From positions 1 to 64,000 of the forward strand of contig JAHZAY010000010.1 of assembly GCA_019423685.1 (NCBI GenBank): a DNA stretch of 64,000 nucleotides, read 5' to 3'. A program made the translations under genes and the position numbers. Below, piece by piece: positions 1-6,865 of the stretch. Under the pieces are notes generated by a model. The model was not told where the DNA came from, made no database searches, and saw only the letters and a program-made list of their open reading frames with translations. Position 1 is the stretch's first letter; every line of letters begins with the position of its first letter. Origin of the DNA: Clostridiales bacterium (lineage in GTDB: Bacteria > Bacillota > Clostridia > Oscillospirales > Ruminococcaceae).

Positions 1-749
1 AGTTTACCAAAGAACAGCTGGAAGAAGTTCTTCAGCTGGCGCTGGAAATGCGCCGCCGTGTAAAAGAGCAGCTGAAAAAGCTGGGCGGCATGGAGTTCTA
101 TGATGTGAACTTCTCTTACATTGATATGGATGATATGTCCGAACACTATGTGTCCGTGCCGGAACAAGGTGGAGGAAAGTTGATTCCAGAAGGAATGTGC
201 AATCCGGGTCAAGTCTATACGGCATCCCAAGGCAAGAGCGGTATGATTGGTGTGTTCCGACTGGAGTCTCAGATGCTTCCTGGAAATGGGAAATTTGAAA
301 AAACCGGTATTGGAACTGATCGTGATGCGAAAGAGTCTACCAACACAGCATTTAATTTTCTGAAGGCAAATGCTAACCGGATCAGCGGCAGCATCAGCAC
401 CACGATGAAGGACTATATCATCAATTACCAGGATTTACAGGGCATTGGCATGACTGGGAAACTGGCATTACCTACACTGATTGCTTTATGTTCTGTTGCG
501 TTGGGAAAACCGGTACAGAGTTCTTTGGTTGTATTGGGAGAAATCAGTATCAGTGGCACGATGATAAAGGTGGATGAGCTTGCAAGTACATTGCAGGTAT
601 GTTTGGACAGTGGAGCAAAACGAGTGCTGATACCGAGTACATCTTTCGTGGATTTTGCGACGGTTCCGCCGGACTTAATGAGTGCGTTCCAGCTGATTCC
701 TTATCAGAGTGCGGAGGATGCTGTGTTTAAGGCTCTGGGGGTAGAATAA
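1..749 (+). CDS. brxL: BREX protein BrxL (Lon-like AAA+), C-terminal part
   Basis: The gene enters from the left edge and is open from base 3; about 248 residues are visible. They match the C-terminal part of BrxL, the AAA+/Lon-related protein that closes type 1 BREX phage-defence operons. After a helical linker comes the Lon-like domain, with the signatures GKLALPTLIAL, GKPV, VVLGEISISG and KRVLIPS. In true Lon proteases a PSAG serine and a downstream lysine form the dyad. Here the equivalent stretches read GMTGKLALP and KVDELAST, so I see no Ser-Lys dyad. This agrees with BrxL acting on DNA rather than as a protease. The other BREX genes (brxA, B, C, pglX, pglZ) should lie to the left, outside the window. 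Confidence 0.88.
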   Translation, partial: FTKEQLEEVLQLALEMRRRVKEQLKKLGGMEFYDVNFSYIDMDDMSEHYVSVPEQGGGKLIPEGMCNPGQVYTASQGKSGMIGVFRLESQMLPGNGKFEKTGIGTDRDAKESTNTAFNFLKANANRISGSISTTMKDYIINYQDLQGIGMTGKLALPTLIALCSVALGKPVQSSLVVLGEISISGTMIKVDELASTLQVCLDSGAKRVLIPSTSFVDFATVPPDLMSAFQLIPYQSAEDAVFKALGVE

Positions 750-829
750 ACTCTAATCCATACAACCTGCGTCACGAGCAGATCAGGTTTGGTTTGTGCT
801 TGTGTATCAATGTAGAGATATTATTGTAA

Positions 830-970
830 TAAATGCCTGAGTACATTTTGAGTACACTATTTGCGAGACACAGAAACACACCGGCGAATATGGAGAAAAA
901 TATGCCAAATTATAGCGTTAACGCTACATAAAATATCTATATTTCAAAAACCTACCTTGAGTACGATTGA
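830..970. other. Possible recombination junction at the BREX right end
   Basis: Between brxL and the broken kinase gene the heptamer TGAGTAC occurs three times (838-844, 849-855 and 958-964). The last two are preceded by T, giving TTGAGTAC. The third copy lies exactly where recognisable kinase sequence starts. A perfect 14-bp palindrome, TAGCGTTAACGCTA, lies between them at about 913-926. I infer this is the junction where a BREX-carrying segment entered the kinase gene. No recombinase gene lies next to it in the window. Confidence 0.35.
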
Positions 971-1664
971 ACATCTGCAAGAGGAAAAAGATAAAGTTAG
1001 TGAAGCGGAAAAGCAAAAAATCGACTTTCTGCGTTCGGCATCCCATGAACTGAAAACCCCAGTTACAGCATTAAATGCCATGCTGGAAAATATGATCTTA
1101 AAGGTCGGTAAATACGGTGATTATGAAGAATATCTTCCGTTATGTAAAGAACGTACAGAACAACTCAGCAACATGATTTCAGAGGTATTGGATGCATCCA
1201 AACTTGGGGCAACTGTGGCGGAAATGCCACAAGTATTAGCCGTGGATTGCTATTTATCAGAGTTGTGTAAACAATATCGCTTGATTGCTCAGGCAAATGG
1301 TATTTCCTTTCAAGAAGATTTCCCGGCAACTTTTACATTCTCCTTGCCCCCGAAAACATTTGCAAGAGCATTTTCCAATATTCTTTCCAATGCTGTTGCT
1401 TACACTTTGCCCGGACATTCTATTTTTGTTTACACTGATGGTCGTAGGCTGATAGTCGAAAATGAATGTGAGCCAATTCCGGCAGAGCATCTAAAACATA
1501 TATTTGAACCATTCTATCGCCCCGACTATGCCCGCAACCAGAATGATGGCGGTAATGGTCTTGGGCTATACATAGTGGCCTCCATTTTAGATTCTCTGAA
1601 ACTTACTTACTCATTAGAACCCATGCAAAAACCATTGGGAATGCGGTTTACCATTACTTTTTGA
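861..1664 (+). pseudogene. VanS-type sensor histidine kinase, 5'-truncated
   Basis: The last ~235 residues are the transmitter half of a VanS-like histidine kinase. The H-box SHELKTPVTAL (His62 of the open frame) starts the dimerisation domain. The ATPase domain follows, with an N-box NILSNAVAYT, an F-box FEPFYRP and a G2 box GNGLGLYIV. The N-terminal sensor and membrane segments are missing. The first 32 residues of the open frame are Arg/Lys-rich and unlike any kinase, and homology starts at about base 957 beside a TGAGTAC repeat. No response regulator gene is adjacent. A soluble kinase could in principle be made from a TTG at 861, but I see no good ribosome binding site, so I call it a remnant left by insertion of the BREX segment. 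Confidence 0.75.
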
Positions 1665-1799
1665 TGATCCTGATGTCATCCCTTTGCTATGAGAAAATAA
1701 AACATACTTCCATATTGGTTTCATATATGCTCCACATACAGATGGTAGATTATCATTGCACAGAGGAATATGTGTAATTACCAATATGGAGGTCATGTT

Positions 1800-2492
1800 A
1801 TGAAAACATTGCTGAAAAAAAGTATGTTTATAGCCGTATCACTTGCCTTGTTTACCTGTACCTGCCTGATGTTATCCGCGTGTACTGCAAACGCCACTTC
1901 CGCACCAGAAATACCGCGTACTTCAGGAGAGGATCAACCTGCTCCTATGAACATCAGCACCCAAGTTTCATCTGATGTGATAGCAGATGAAAACTGCTTG
2001 CCAGGTGGCCCATCTGATACTCAACTGGAGTATTGGGGGATTGATGAATTTGAAAATTGGATGGAGCAACGGCGAGACAAAATTCAAAAGCTGGCGGACA
2101 ATAAAGATAAATCCTTCTATTACAAAGATGACAACGGCAGCTATGTGTGTCGCGAATGGACACAGGAAGATGTAGATAGTCTGTATGAAAGCTGGAAGGA
2201 TCAGCTTTCACTTATGAAAGAAGGGTATCACTTTACTAAATCTATGGAATTGTCCAACGGTGGTGTCATTTCTGGTGCATTTGATCCTGCAACATGGAAC
2301 GCTGAACCAGCGTCTGCTCTCGGATCGACGGTCATTACTTTACCTGACGGCTCGACAGTTGATTTGGGCCATTTTGATACCGCGGACGCTGCTATCAAAG
2401 CTGTGCAGGAATACTTGGAGCAGCAAGTCTCATCGGGAAATATATCACAGGAAGAAGCGGACAATTTGCTCAACAATGGTTCCGTTGAATAA
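1800..2492 (+). CDS. Predicted lipoprotein of unknown function
   Basis: A 230-residue exported protein. The ATG at 1800 is chosen over an upstream one because GGAGG at 1788-1792 sits correctly before it. The N-terminus is a typical lipoprotein signal: MKTLLKKS, a hydrophobic core, then LMLSAC as lipobox. The mature protein is acidic, with a central region rich in Trp/Asp/Glu and a C-terminal part ending in an acidic helix. No catalytic motif is visible. It follows the broken kinase gene, and lipoprotein genes beside such two-component genes are common on Firmicute mobile elements. I infer it is cargo of the resident element. A strong hairpin follows at 2508-2534. Confidence 0.75.
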   Translation: MKTLLKKSMFIAVSLALFTCTCLMLSACTANATSAPEIPRTSGEDQPAPMNISTQVSSDVIADENCLPGGPSDTQLEYWGIDEFENWMEQRRDKIQKLADNKDKSFYYKDDNGSYVCREWTQEDVDSLYESWKDQLSLMKEGYHFTKSMELSNGGVISGAFDPATWNAEPASALGSTVITLPDGSTVDLGHFDTADAAIKAVQEYLEQQVSSGNISQEEADNLLNNGSVE

Positions 2493-2507
2493 TAAGTTTC
2501 TCACTTT

Positions 2508-2534
2508 GGCCGGTTCTCTCAACGAGAACCGGCC
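2508..2534 (+). terminator. Hairpin downstream of the lipoprotein gene
   Basis: Perfect 11-bp stem GGCCGGTTCTC / GAGAACCGGCC with a 5-base loop, 16 bases after the stop codon. The following bases (ATTTCAT) are only weakly T-rich, so termination may be partial. Confidence 0.55.
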
Positions 2535-2579
2535 ATTTCATATACACTCCATATTGGCTTTATCTTGCTTACACTTTGG

Positions 2580-2614
2580 GGCGGTAGGTTTGATTTGAGA
2601 TCAAATCTGCCGCC
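2580..2614. other. Inverted repeat in 535-bp spacer before the sigma-like gene
   Basis: GGCGG, GTTTGAT and their complements ATCAAAT and CCGCC form an imperfect hairpin. The spacer 2535-3027 otherwise holds AT-rich DNA (2640-2780), a terminator-like hairpin at 2784-2816 and the leader of the next gene. I see no further gene in it. Confidence 0.4.
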
Positions 2615-2783
2615 ATATTAACAAACGGCATGGCGGTATGCTGGAGGTTTTACCATGCTGTTTGTTGTATACAATAATCCTCCCGGTATTTACTGGTTAA
2701 AAAAAGACTTTGTATATCACTCTTATATTTTACCCATAAATATGAACTAATAAATCATATAAATATTTTTTACTGTTCCTTAA

Positions 2784-2816
2784 CGCCTGTCCGCATCTTG
2801 CGGACGGGCGTTTTTT
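2784..2816 (+). terminator. Terminator or attenuator upstream of the sigma-like gene
   Basis: CGCCTGTCCGC / GCGGACGGGCG stem (one G-T pair) followed by six T. It lies about 240 bases before the start codon of the sigma-like gene, so it may end read-through from the left or act as an attenuator in that gene's leader. Confidence 0.7.
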
Positions 2817-3027
2817 GCCGTTTTTTCTATTTTTTCGTCGGCTGCCGTTCTCCGCCCTTTCGCTTCGATCCGGCCATCAACCGCACGAAGCGAAAGGAGC
2901 AATCATGGAGAACAAATTTTTTTCTGACAAGTACGGCTTAGGGCTGCCAAAAGCCCTCTTTGGCGAACGAGTAGTAGGCGAAAGGGGACAAAAAGACCTG
3001 CCTCCCGGCACGAAGGGAGGTGAGAAC

Positions 3028-3453
3028 ATGACACCTGATCGCCATGAAGAACATAAGCAGCATACCTTTGACAGCTTTTGCAAACGGGCAATCAAGTATG
3101 AAGCCCTTAACGCATATCGTCAGATTCGTTATCGGCGGACCTGTGAAATTAGCCTGAGCGAACTGCCAGAGGAAATCATGGAGCAGCTTGCGGTTTATGA
3201 CCGCTATCCCTGGGAGTACCATTCTTTCACGGCTCACGGAACTGTGATTCTGATTGAAAATGATCTCCTGGCCGATGCGCTCAATCAGTTATCCCAAGAG
3301 AACCGAGAAATCCTCCTGATGTACTGGTTCTTTGAAATGACGGATCGAGAAATTGCTGATTATCTGCATTTGGCGCGTAAAACGGTCAACAATCGTAGAC
3401 TGAAATCCTATCGGCTGCTGAAAGAGCTGATGGGAGGTGACACGGATGGCTAA
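3028..3453 (+). CDS. Sigma-70-like regulator of an integrative element (Tn916 Orf7 type)
   Basis: A 141-residue protein resembling the short sigma factors in the regulation module of Tn916/Tn1549-like elements. The C-terminal half is a sigma region-4-type helix-turn-helix (LSQENREILLMYWFFEMTD, then REIADYLHL and RRLKSYRLLKEL). The start at 3028 has GGGAGG just upstream. An in-frame ATG at 2905, preceded by AAAGGAG, would add a 41-residue leader (MENKFFSDKYGLGL...), so two starts are possible. The stop overlaps the next gene by 8 bases. It presumably acts on transfer or recombination genes of its element. Confidence 0.8.
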   Translation: MTPDRHEEHKQHTFDSFCKRAIKYEALNAYRQIRYRRTCEISLSELPEEIMEQLAVYDRYPWEYHSFTAHGTVILIENDLLADALNQLSQENREILLMYWFFEMTDREIADYLHLARKTVNNRRLKSYRLLKELMGGDTDG

Positions 3454-3688
3454 TACCACAAGAGCCGAAAATGTTCTTGTCCCATATCCGATTATTTCTG
3501 CCGCTGTTCGGGGTGAACCCGATGCAGTCAACAAAGTGATTCAGCATTATTCCAGATACATAACGGCATGTTCCATGAGAGCCAGCTATGATGCGTTTGG
3601 TAATCCTCATTTTCGTGTGGATGAAGAACTTCGACGGAGACTGGAAACGAAGCTGATTATCTCGATCCTGGATTTTGACCTGAACTGA
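3446..3688 (+). CDS. Small helix-turn-helix protein (Tn916 Orf8 type)
   Basis: An 80-residue protein beginning at an ATG preceded by GGGAGGTGA and overlapping the sigma-like gene by 8 bases, so the two are translationally coupled. The sequence (LVPYPIISAAVRGEPDAV, then the VDEELRRRLETKLI region) matches the small conjugative-transposon regulator that always follows the sigma-like gene in these elements. Its helices are the family's helix-turn-helix. Exact role unknown; I infer regulation of the element together with its partner. Confidence 0.78.
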   Translation: MANTTRAENVLVPYPIISAAVRGEPDAVNKVIQHYSRYITACSMRASYDAFGNPHFRVDEELRRRLETKLIISILDFDLN

Positions 3689-3689
3689 T

Positions 3690-4050
3690 TCAGAGTCGGG
3701 CGCTGCGTGTTTCCCCCTTTCCATGTGGTGTCCTGTATCGCTCCTTGACAAAGAAAGCCTTCGGGCAGCATAAGGCAGACGGATACGATCTGTCTGTGTG
3801 GAGCCGGTCGGCCGGTGCGCCACGACCCTGTTGCAAGTCCGCAGGACGGGACCCCTACCAAACAGGTGAGCGACAAAACCAGGCCGCAAAACAGGTGTGG
3901 CAGCCTGTGGGCGAGGATGCACAGACAGGATAATGAGACTCCCGCGTTGAACGCCCTCAAAGCATTGCGCGGCGCACCCATCAGCATGGGCCGGGGTGAG
4001 ATTCCCGTGGAGCTGCGGCCAGCAGCCGTCCGTTTTTTGCCTCTTTTATT
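3690..4050 (+). ncRNA. Candidate structured RNA / long leader upstream of excisionase
   Basis: About 360 GC-rich bases with no credible gene but many short complementary blocks: CAGAC/GTCTG near 3780, GTCC-gca-GGAC at about 3838-3848, ACAGG/CCTGT near 3892-3908, CCCAT-cagc-ATGGG near 3978-3991, and GCTGC-ggcca-GCAGC at about 4012-4026 followed by CGTCCGTTTTTT. The last resembles a terminator. The density of hairpins ending in a U-run suggests a discrete structured transcript. That it is conserved in such elements is my impression, not something I could test. Confidence 0.35.
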
Positions 4051-4119
4051 TTCAGATAAATCTTCTGCTTTTCTGTTTACGGATAATTCGTAAACTTTCC
4101 ATTAGCAGCAGACAAACCC

Positions 4120-4180
4120 GAAACGGCGCGGTACAATGAGGGTGGAAGTTATGAATGAACACCTCATTGCGTGCCGTTTC
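4120..4180 (+). promoter_or_regulatory. Long hairpin in front of the excisionase gene
   Basis: GAAACGGC at 4120-4127 pairs with GCCGTTTC at 4173-4180, and AATGAG with CTCATT, giving an interrupted stem of about 20 bp around a 15-base loop. It ends about 8 bases before the xis ribosome binding site, where it could control xis translation or be a recombinase binding site. Confidence 0.5.
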
Positions 4181-4200
4181 CGACTGGAAAGGAGGCTGCT

Positions 4201-4407
4201 GTGTCAGAGATTCAGAACGGTACGGAGAAAAGACCTTTGGAGTGCCGCACCTATACGGTCAGTGAGATTGCCCGGATATTAGGTGTCAGCCGGACACAGG
4301 CATACCGTCTTGTGCAGGAGGGCCTTTTCAAAAGCGTACGAATTGGTAACGCCATACGAATTCCCAAGCGGCCGTTTGACAAGTGGCTGGAGCCGCTTGA
4401 TCTGTGA
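4201..4407 (+). CDS. xis: Excisionase-family DNA-binding protein
   Basis: A 68-residue protein with one MerR/excisionase-type winged helix-turn-helix: YTVSEIARILGVSRTQAYRL is the helix-turn-helix and IRIPKRPFDKWL the wing and last helix. I choose the GTG at 4201 because AAAGGAGG ends 6 bases before it. It lies 21 bases upstream of the integrase, as xis does in Tn916/Tn1549-like elements, where the protein bends the attachment-site arms and drives excision. The strong hairpin at 4120-4180 probably regulates it. Confidence 0.85.
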   Translation: MSEIQNGTEKRPLECRTYTVSEIARILGVSRTQAYRLVQEGLFKSVRIGNAIRIPKRPFDKWLEPLDL

Positions 4408-4428
4408 CATCAGAAAGGAAGGTTCGTT

Positions 4429-5823
4429 ATGGCATCCATCATCAAAAGAAAGAAAAACTATTCTATTGTTTATACCTATGTGGACGAGAACGGCGAGACT
4501 AAGCAGAAGTGGGAAACCCGCACTTCCTATCAAGAGGCATTGAAGCGCAAGGCGGAGATTGAGAGCCAGAAAAGCTCCAACTCCTTCCTGCCGCCCACCG
4601 ATCAGACCATTGCGGAGTTCCTTTTGGACTTTGTTTCGCTCTATGGTGAAAAGCGGTGGGGCGTATCCATGTACGACAGCCAAAACTCGCTGATTTCCAA
4701 CTACATCAACCCCATTATTGGAGATTTGAAGGTCCAGGAGGTCACGCCGCGAGTAGTGGACAAGTACATCCAGACTTTGCAGAAAACCCGCGCTGTTTCC
4801 ACGAAGATGCATAAAGCAAAAACGCAATATGTAACGAACCAAACGATTGAGAAAATCATCAAACTTCTGCGTTGTGCTTTTAAGCAAGCTGTCCGTTGGG
4901 AACTGATTGCCAAAAATCCTTTTGACAATGTTATCCTGCCGAAGAGCGAATATAAAAAGCGGGACATTTGGGATGCGGGAATGATCCGTACCGCCTTGGA
5001 TCAGTGTACGGACAGCAAACTCTATGTGGCTATGAACCTCTCTTTTGCCTGTTCATTGCGTATGGGGGAAATTCTGGGGCTGACCTGGAGCAACGTCCAC
5101 ATCTCTGATGAAGAAATTGCTGCTGACAACGCCTATGTTTACATCGACAAAGAACTGACGCGGGCCTCTAAGCGGGCCATCGAGATGTTGGGGCAAAAGG
5201 ACATCTACCATGTATTCACGCCCTTATTTCCCAACACCAGCACCAGAGTCATCTTGAAAAAGCCAAAGACCGATTCCAGTATCCGCAAGGTGTGGCTGCC
5301 CAAGACGCTGGCCTACATCCTGCGGGAATGGAAGAAAGCCCAGGATGAGCTGCGGGGCTTTCTCGGTGACGAGTATCAGGATTATGACCTGGTAGTGGCG
5401 CTGCCCAACGGCCGACCCTGCGAGGATCGCATCATCCTGAAGGAGTTTGAGAAGCTGCGGGAGAAGGCAGGGTTGCCCAGGGTGGTCTTTCATTCCCTCC
5501 GTCATTCCAGCACTACCTACAAGCTGAAACTCAACCACGGCGACCTGAAGGCCACCCAAGGCGACACGGGCCATGCGGAGATTGACATGATTACCAGTGT
5601 GTATGCCCATATCCTGGACGAGGACCGCAAGATCAACGCCCAGAAGTTTGAGAGCGCCTTCTATGCCAATCCTGACCTGCGTTCGGTTCGGCCCCCGGAG
5701 GAACCGAAGGAACTGGCGCCCGCCACATTGGATTTGGAGGCCCTGGTAGAACAGCTTCGCAAGTCGCCGGAACTGGCCAACACACTGGCTGCATTGCTGG
5801 CGTCGGCCCCATCCGAAAAATAG
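4429..5823 (+). CDS. int: Tyrosine recombinase / integrase
   Basis: A 464-residue integrase. Residues 1-50 form an AP2-like arm-binding domain (MASIIKRKKNYSIVYTYVD), about 55-170 the SAM-like core-binding domain, and about 180-410 the catalytic domain. The catalytic set is complete: Arg211 (SLRMGEILGL), Lys280 (KKPKTDSS), His355-x-x-Arg358 (HSLRHS), His382 (TGHAE) and Tyr392 (SVYAHIL). The protein runs about 70 residues past the tyrosine, with a Pro-rich linker and a Leu-rich end, longer than Tn916 Int (about 405). It sits directly after xis, and its 3' end lies 190 bases from a tRNA-Arg gene, the likely integration target. Confidence 0.93.
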   Translation: MASIIKRKKNYSIVYTYVDENGETKQKWETRTSYQEALKRKAEIESQKSSNSFLPPTDQTIAEFLLDFVSLYGEKRWGVSMYDSQNSLISNYINPIIGDLKVQEVTPRVVDKYIQTLQKTRAVSTKMHKAKTQYVTNQTIEKIIKLLRCAFKQAVRWELIAKNPFDNVILPKSEYKKRDIWDAGMIRTALDQCTDSKLYVAMNLSFACSLRMGEILGLTWSNVHISDEEIAADNAYVYIDKELTRASKRAIEMLGQKDIYHVFTPLFPNTSTRVILKKPKTDSSIRKVWLPKTLAYILREWKKAQDELRGFLGDEYQDYDLVVALPNGRPCEDRIILKEFEKLREKAGLPRVVFHSLRHSSTTYKLKLNHGDLKATQGDTGHAEIDMITSVYAHILDEDRKINAQKFESAFYANPDLRSVRPPEEPKELAPATLDLEALVEQLRKSPELANTLAALLASAPSEK

Positions 5824-5837
5824 GGCGGAAAAATCGT

Positions 5838-5897
5838 ATTAGCAAATCGGCGTTTTTTATTAGCAAGGTCGGAAAAATAGTTCGAAGCCAATTAGCA
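5838..5897 (+). repeat. Three ATTAGCA repeats between int and tRNA-Arg
   Basis: ATTAGCA occurs at 5838-5844, 5859-5865 and 5891-5897. The first is followed by AATCGG and the second by AGGTCGG. Short spaced direct repeats between an integrase gene and its attachment site are typical integrase arm-binding sites, which I infer here. Confidence 0.4.
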
Positions 5898-5969
5898 GGC
5901 ATACAGCGGAAAATGTATAAAATCGTTCCGGTAGAACGGCAAGGCTGTTCAAAAGAAATGATAACAAAA

Positions 5970-6007
5970 GACCGCTGTAAACCTTCAAAAAACGGCTTAC
6001 AGCGGTC
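5970..6007 (-). terminator. Terminator of tRNA-Arg (probably bidirectional)
   Basis: Perfect 11-bp stem GACCGCTGTAA / TTACAGCGGTC. On the minus strand it lies just beyond the tRNA 3' end and is followed by TTTTGTTATC. On the plus strand it ends 5 bases before the tRNA and is followed by ATTTTTGG, so it could also end int transcription. Confidence 0.65.
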
Positions 6008-6012
6008 ATTTT

Positions 6013-6087
6013 TGGCACCCCCGGCGAGAATCGAACTCACAACTAACCCTTAGGAGGGGTTTGTTATATCCATTTAACTACGGGGGC
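6013..6087 (-). tRNA. tRNA-Arg (anticodon CCU)
   Basis: Read on the minus strand, a full cloverleaf: acceptor GCCCCCG pairs with CGGGGGT, the anticodon arm is AACCC-CTCCTAA-GGGTT with anticodon CCU (codon AGG), and the T arm contains GTTCGATTC. The 3' CCA is encoded (6013-6015). The 3' end faces the integrase gene, as expected for an element inserted at the 3' end of a tRNA. Nothing else is visible in 6090-6340. Confidence 0.95.
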
Positions 6088-6344
6088 ATATACAAAAAGA
6101 TTCAATTAAGACTTCGGGATTTAAGAGCTTTTGCTTTTAGGAGAGAACTGCTTCTCTCTTTCCCCGAAGAACATCGCTGCTAATGCCAGAGGGTAATTGC
6201 AAAAAGAGACTGTAAAATTGCTATCTGGCAGAAAGGGCGTATACAAGTTAGTTTACTCTCCCCAAAAAGATTTGTCAATATGCAGGAAGCCGAAAAAAGA
6301 TGAATGGCCCCCCTTTTCTATTGCGCCAAAAAGTGTTATAGTAG

Positions 6345-6373
6345 TTGACATGTAGAATGTCTAAAGAATAGAT
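6345..6373 (+). promoter_or_regulatory. Probable promoter of the Nudix gene
   Basis: Perfect -35 TTGACA at 6345-6350, 17 bases, then a weak -10 ATAGAT at 6368-6373, 13 bases before the start codon. TAGGAGC serves as ribosome binding site. Confidence 0.5.
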
Positions 6374-6385
6374 AGGAGCCGTTAG

Positions 6386-6805
6386 ATGAAGTATGAGAAA
6401 TCTTGCGGAGTAATTGTGTACCGCAAACACGAGCAGCAGGTGGATCTGCTGCTCATTAAAAACCGCTATGGCGGGCATTGGTCCTTTCCAAAAGGACATG
6501 TGGAGGGGGCAGAGACCGAAGAGCAGACTGCGCTGCGCGAGGTGAAGGAGGAAACCGGCCTGGAGGTAGATTTGCAGGCCGGCTTTCGGCAGACGGTGGA
6601 ATATTTTCCAAAGCCCAATGTCCGCAAACAGGTCGTTTACTTTTTGGGAGAGGCTAAAAGCAGCCGGGTCAAAATGCAGAAGGAAGAAATCAGCCGTGCA
6701 CTTTGGGCGGATATCCGCCGGGCCTTCAATATCGTGACCTTTGAGAATGACAAACACCTGATCTGGATGGCGCAGCAGCGTTTAAAGACCGGTTCGTCCA
6801 GATAA
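6386..6805 (+). CDS. Nudix hydrolase (Ap4A hydrolase-like)
   Basis: A 139-residue single-domain Nudix protein. The Nudix box is complete: the G of GHVEGAE, five residues, E, seven residues, then REVKEETGL, which binds the metal and the diphosphate substrate. The N-terminus (SCGVIVYRK, LLLIKNRYGGHWSFPKGHVEG) resembles asymmetric bis(5'-nucleosyl)-tetraphosphatases, the likeliest activity, though substrate cannot be read from sequence. It would be a cytosolic housekeeping or damage-control enzyme. It has its own promoter and lies 60 bases before the potassium channel gene, possibly co-transcribed. Confidence 0.85.
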   Translation: MKYEKSCGVIVYRKHEQQVDLLLIKNRYGGHWSFPKGHVEGAETEEQTALREVKEETGLEVDLQAGFRQTVEYFPKPNVRKQVVYFLGEAKSSRVKMQKEEISRALWADIRRAFNIVTFENDKHLIWMAQQRLKTGSSR

Positions 6806-6865
6806 ATGCAAGAGAGAGAACGTATTGTGTACGAAAATGTGTATAGAGGATAAGGAGGATTTTTG

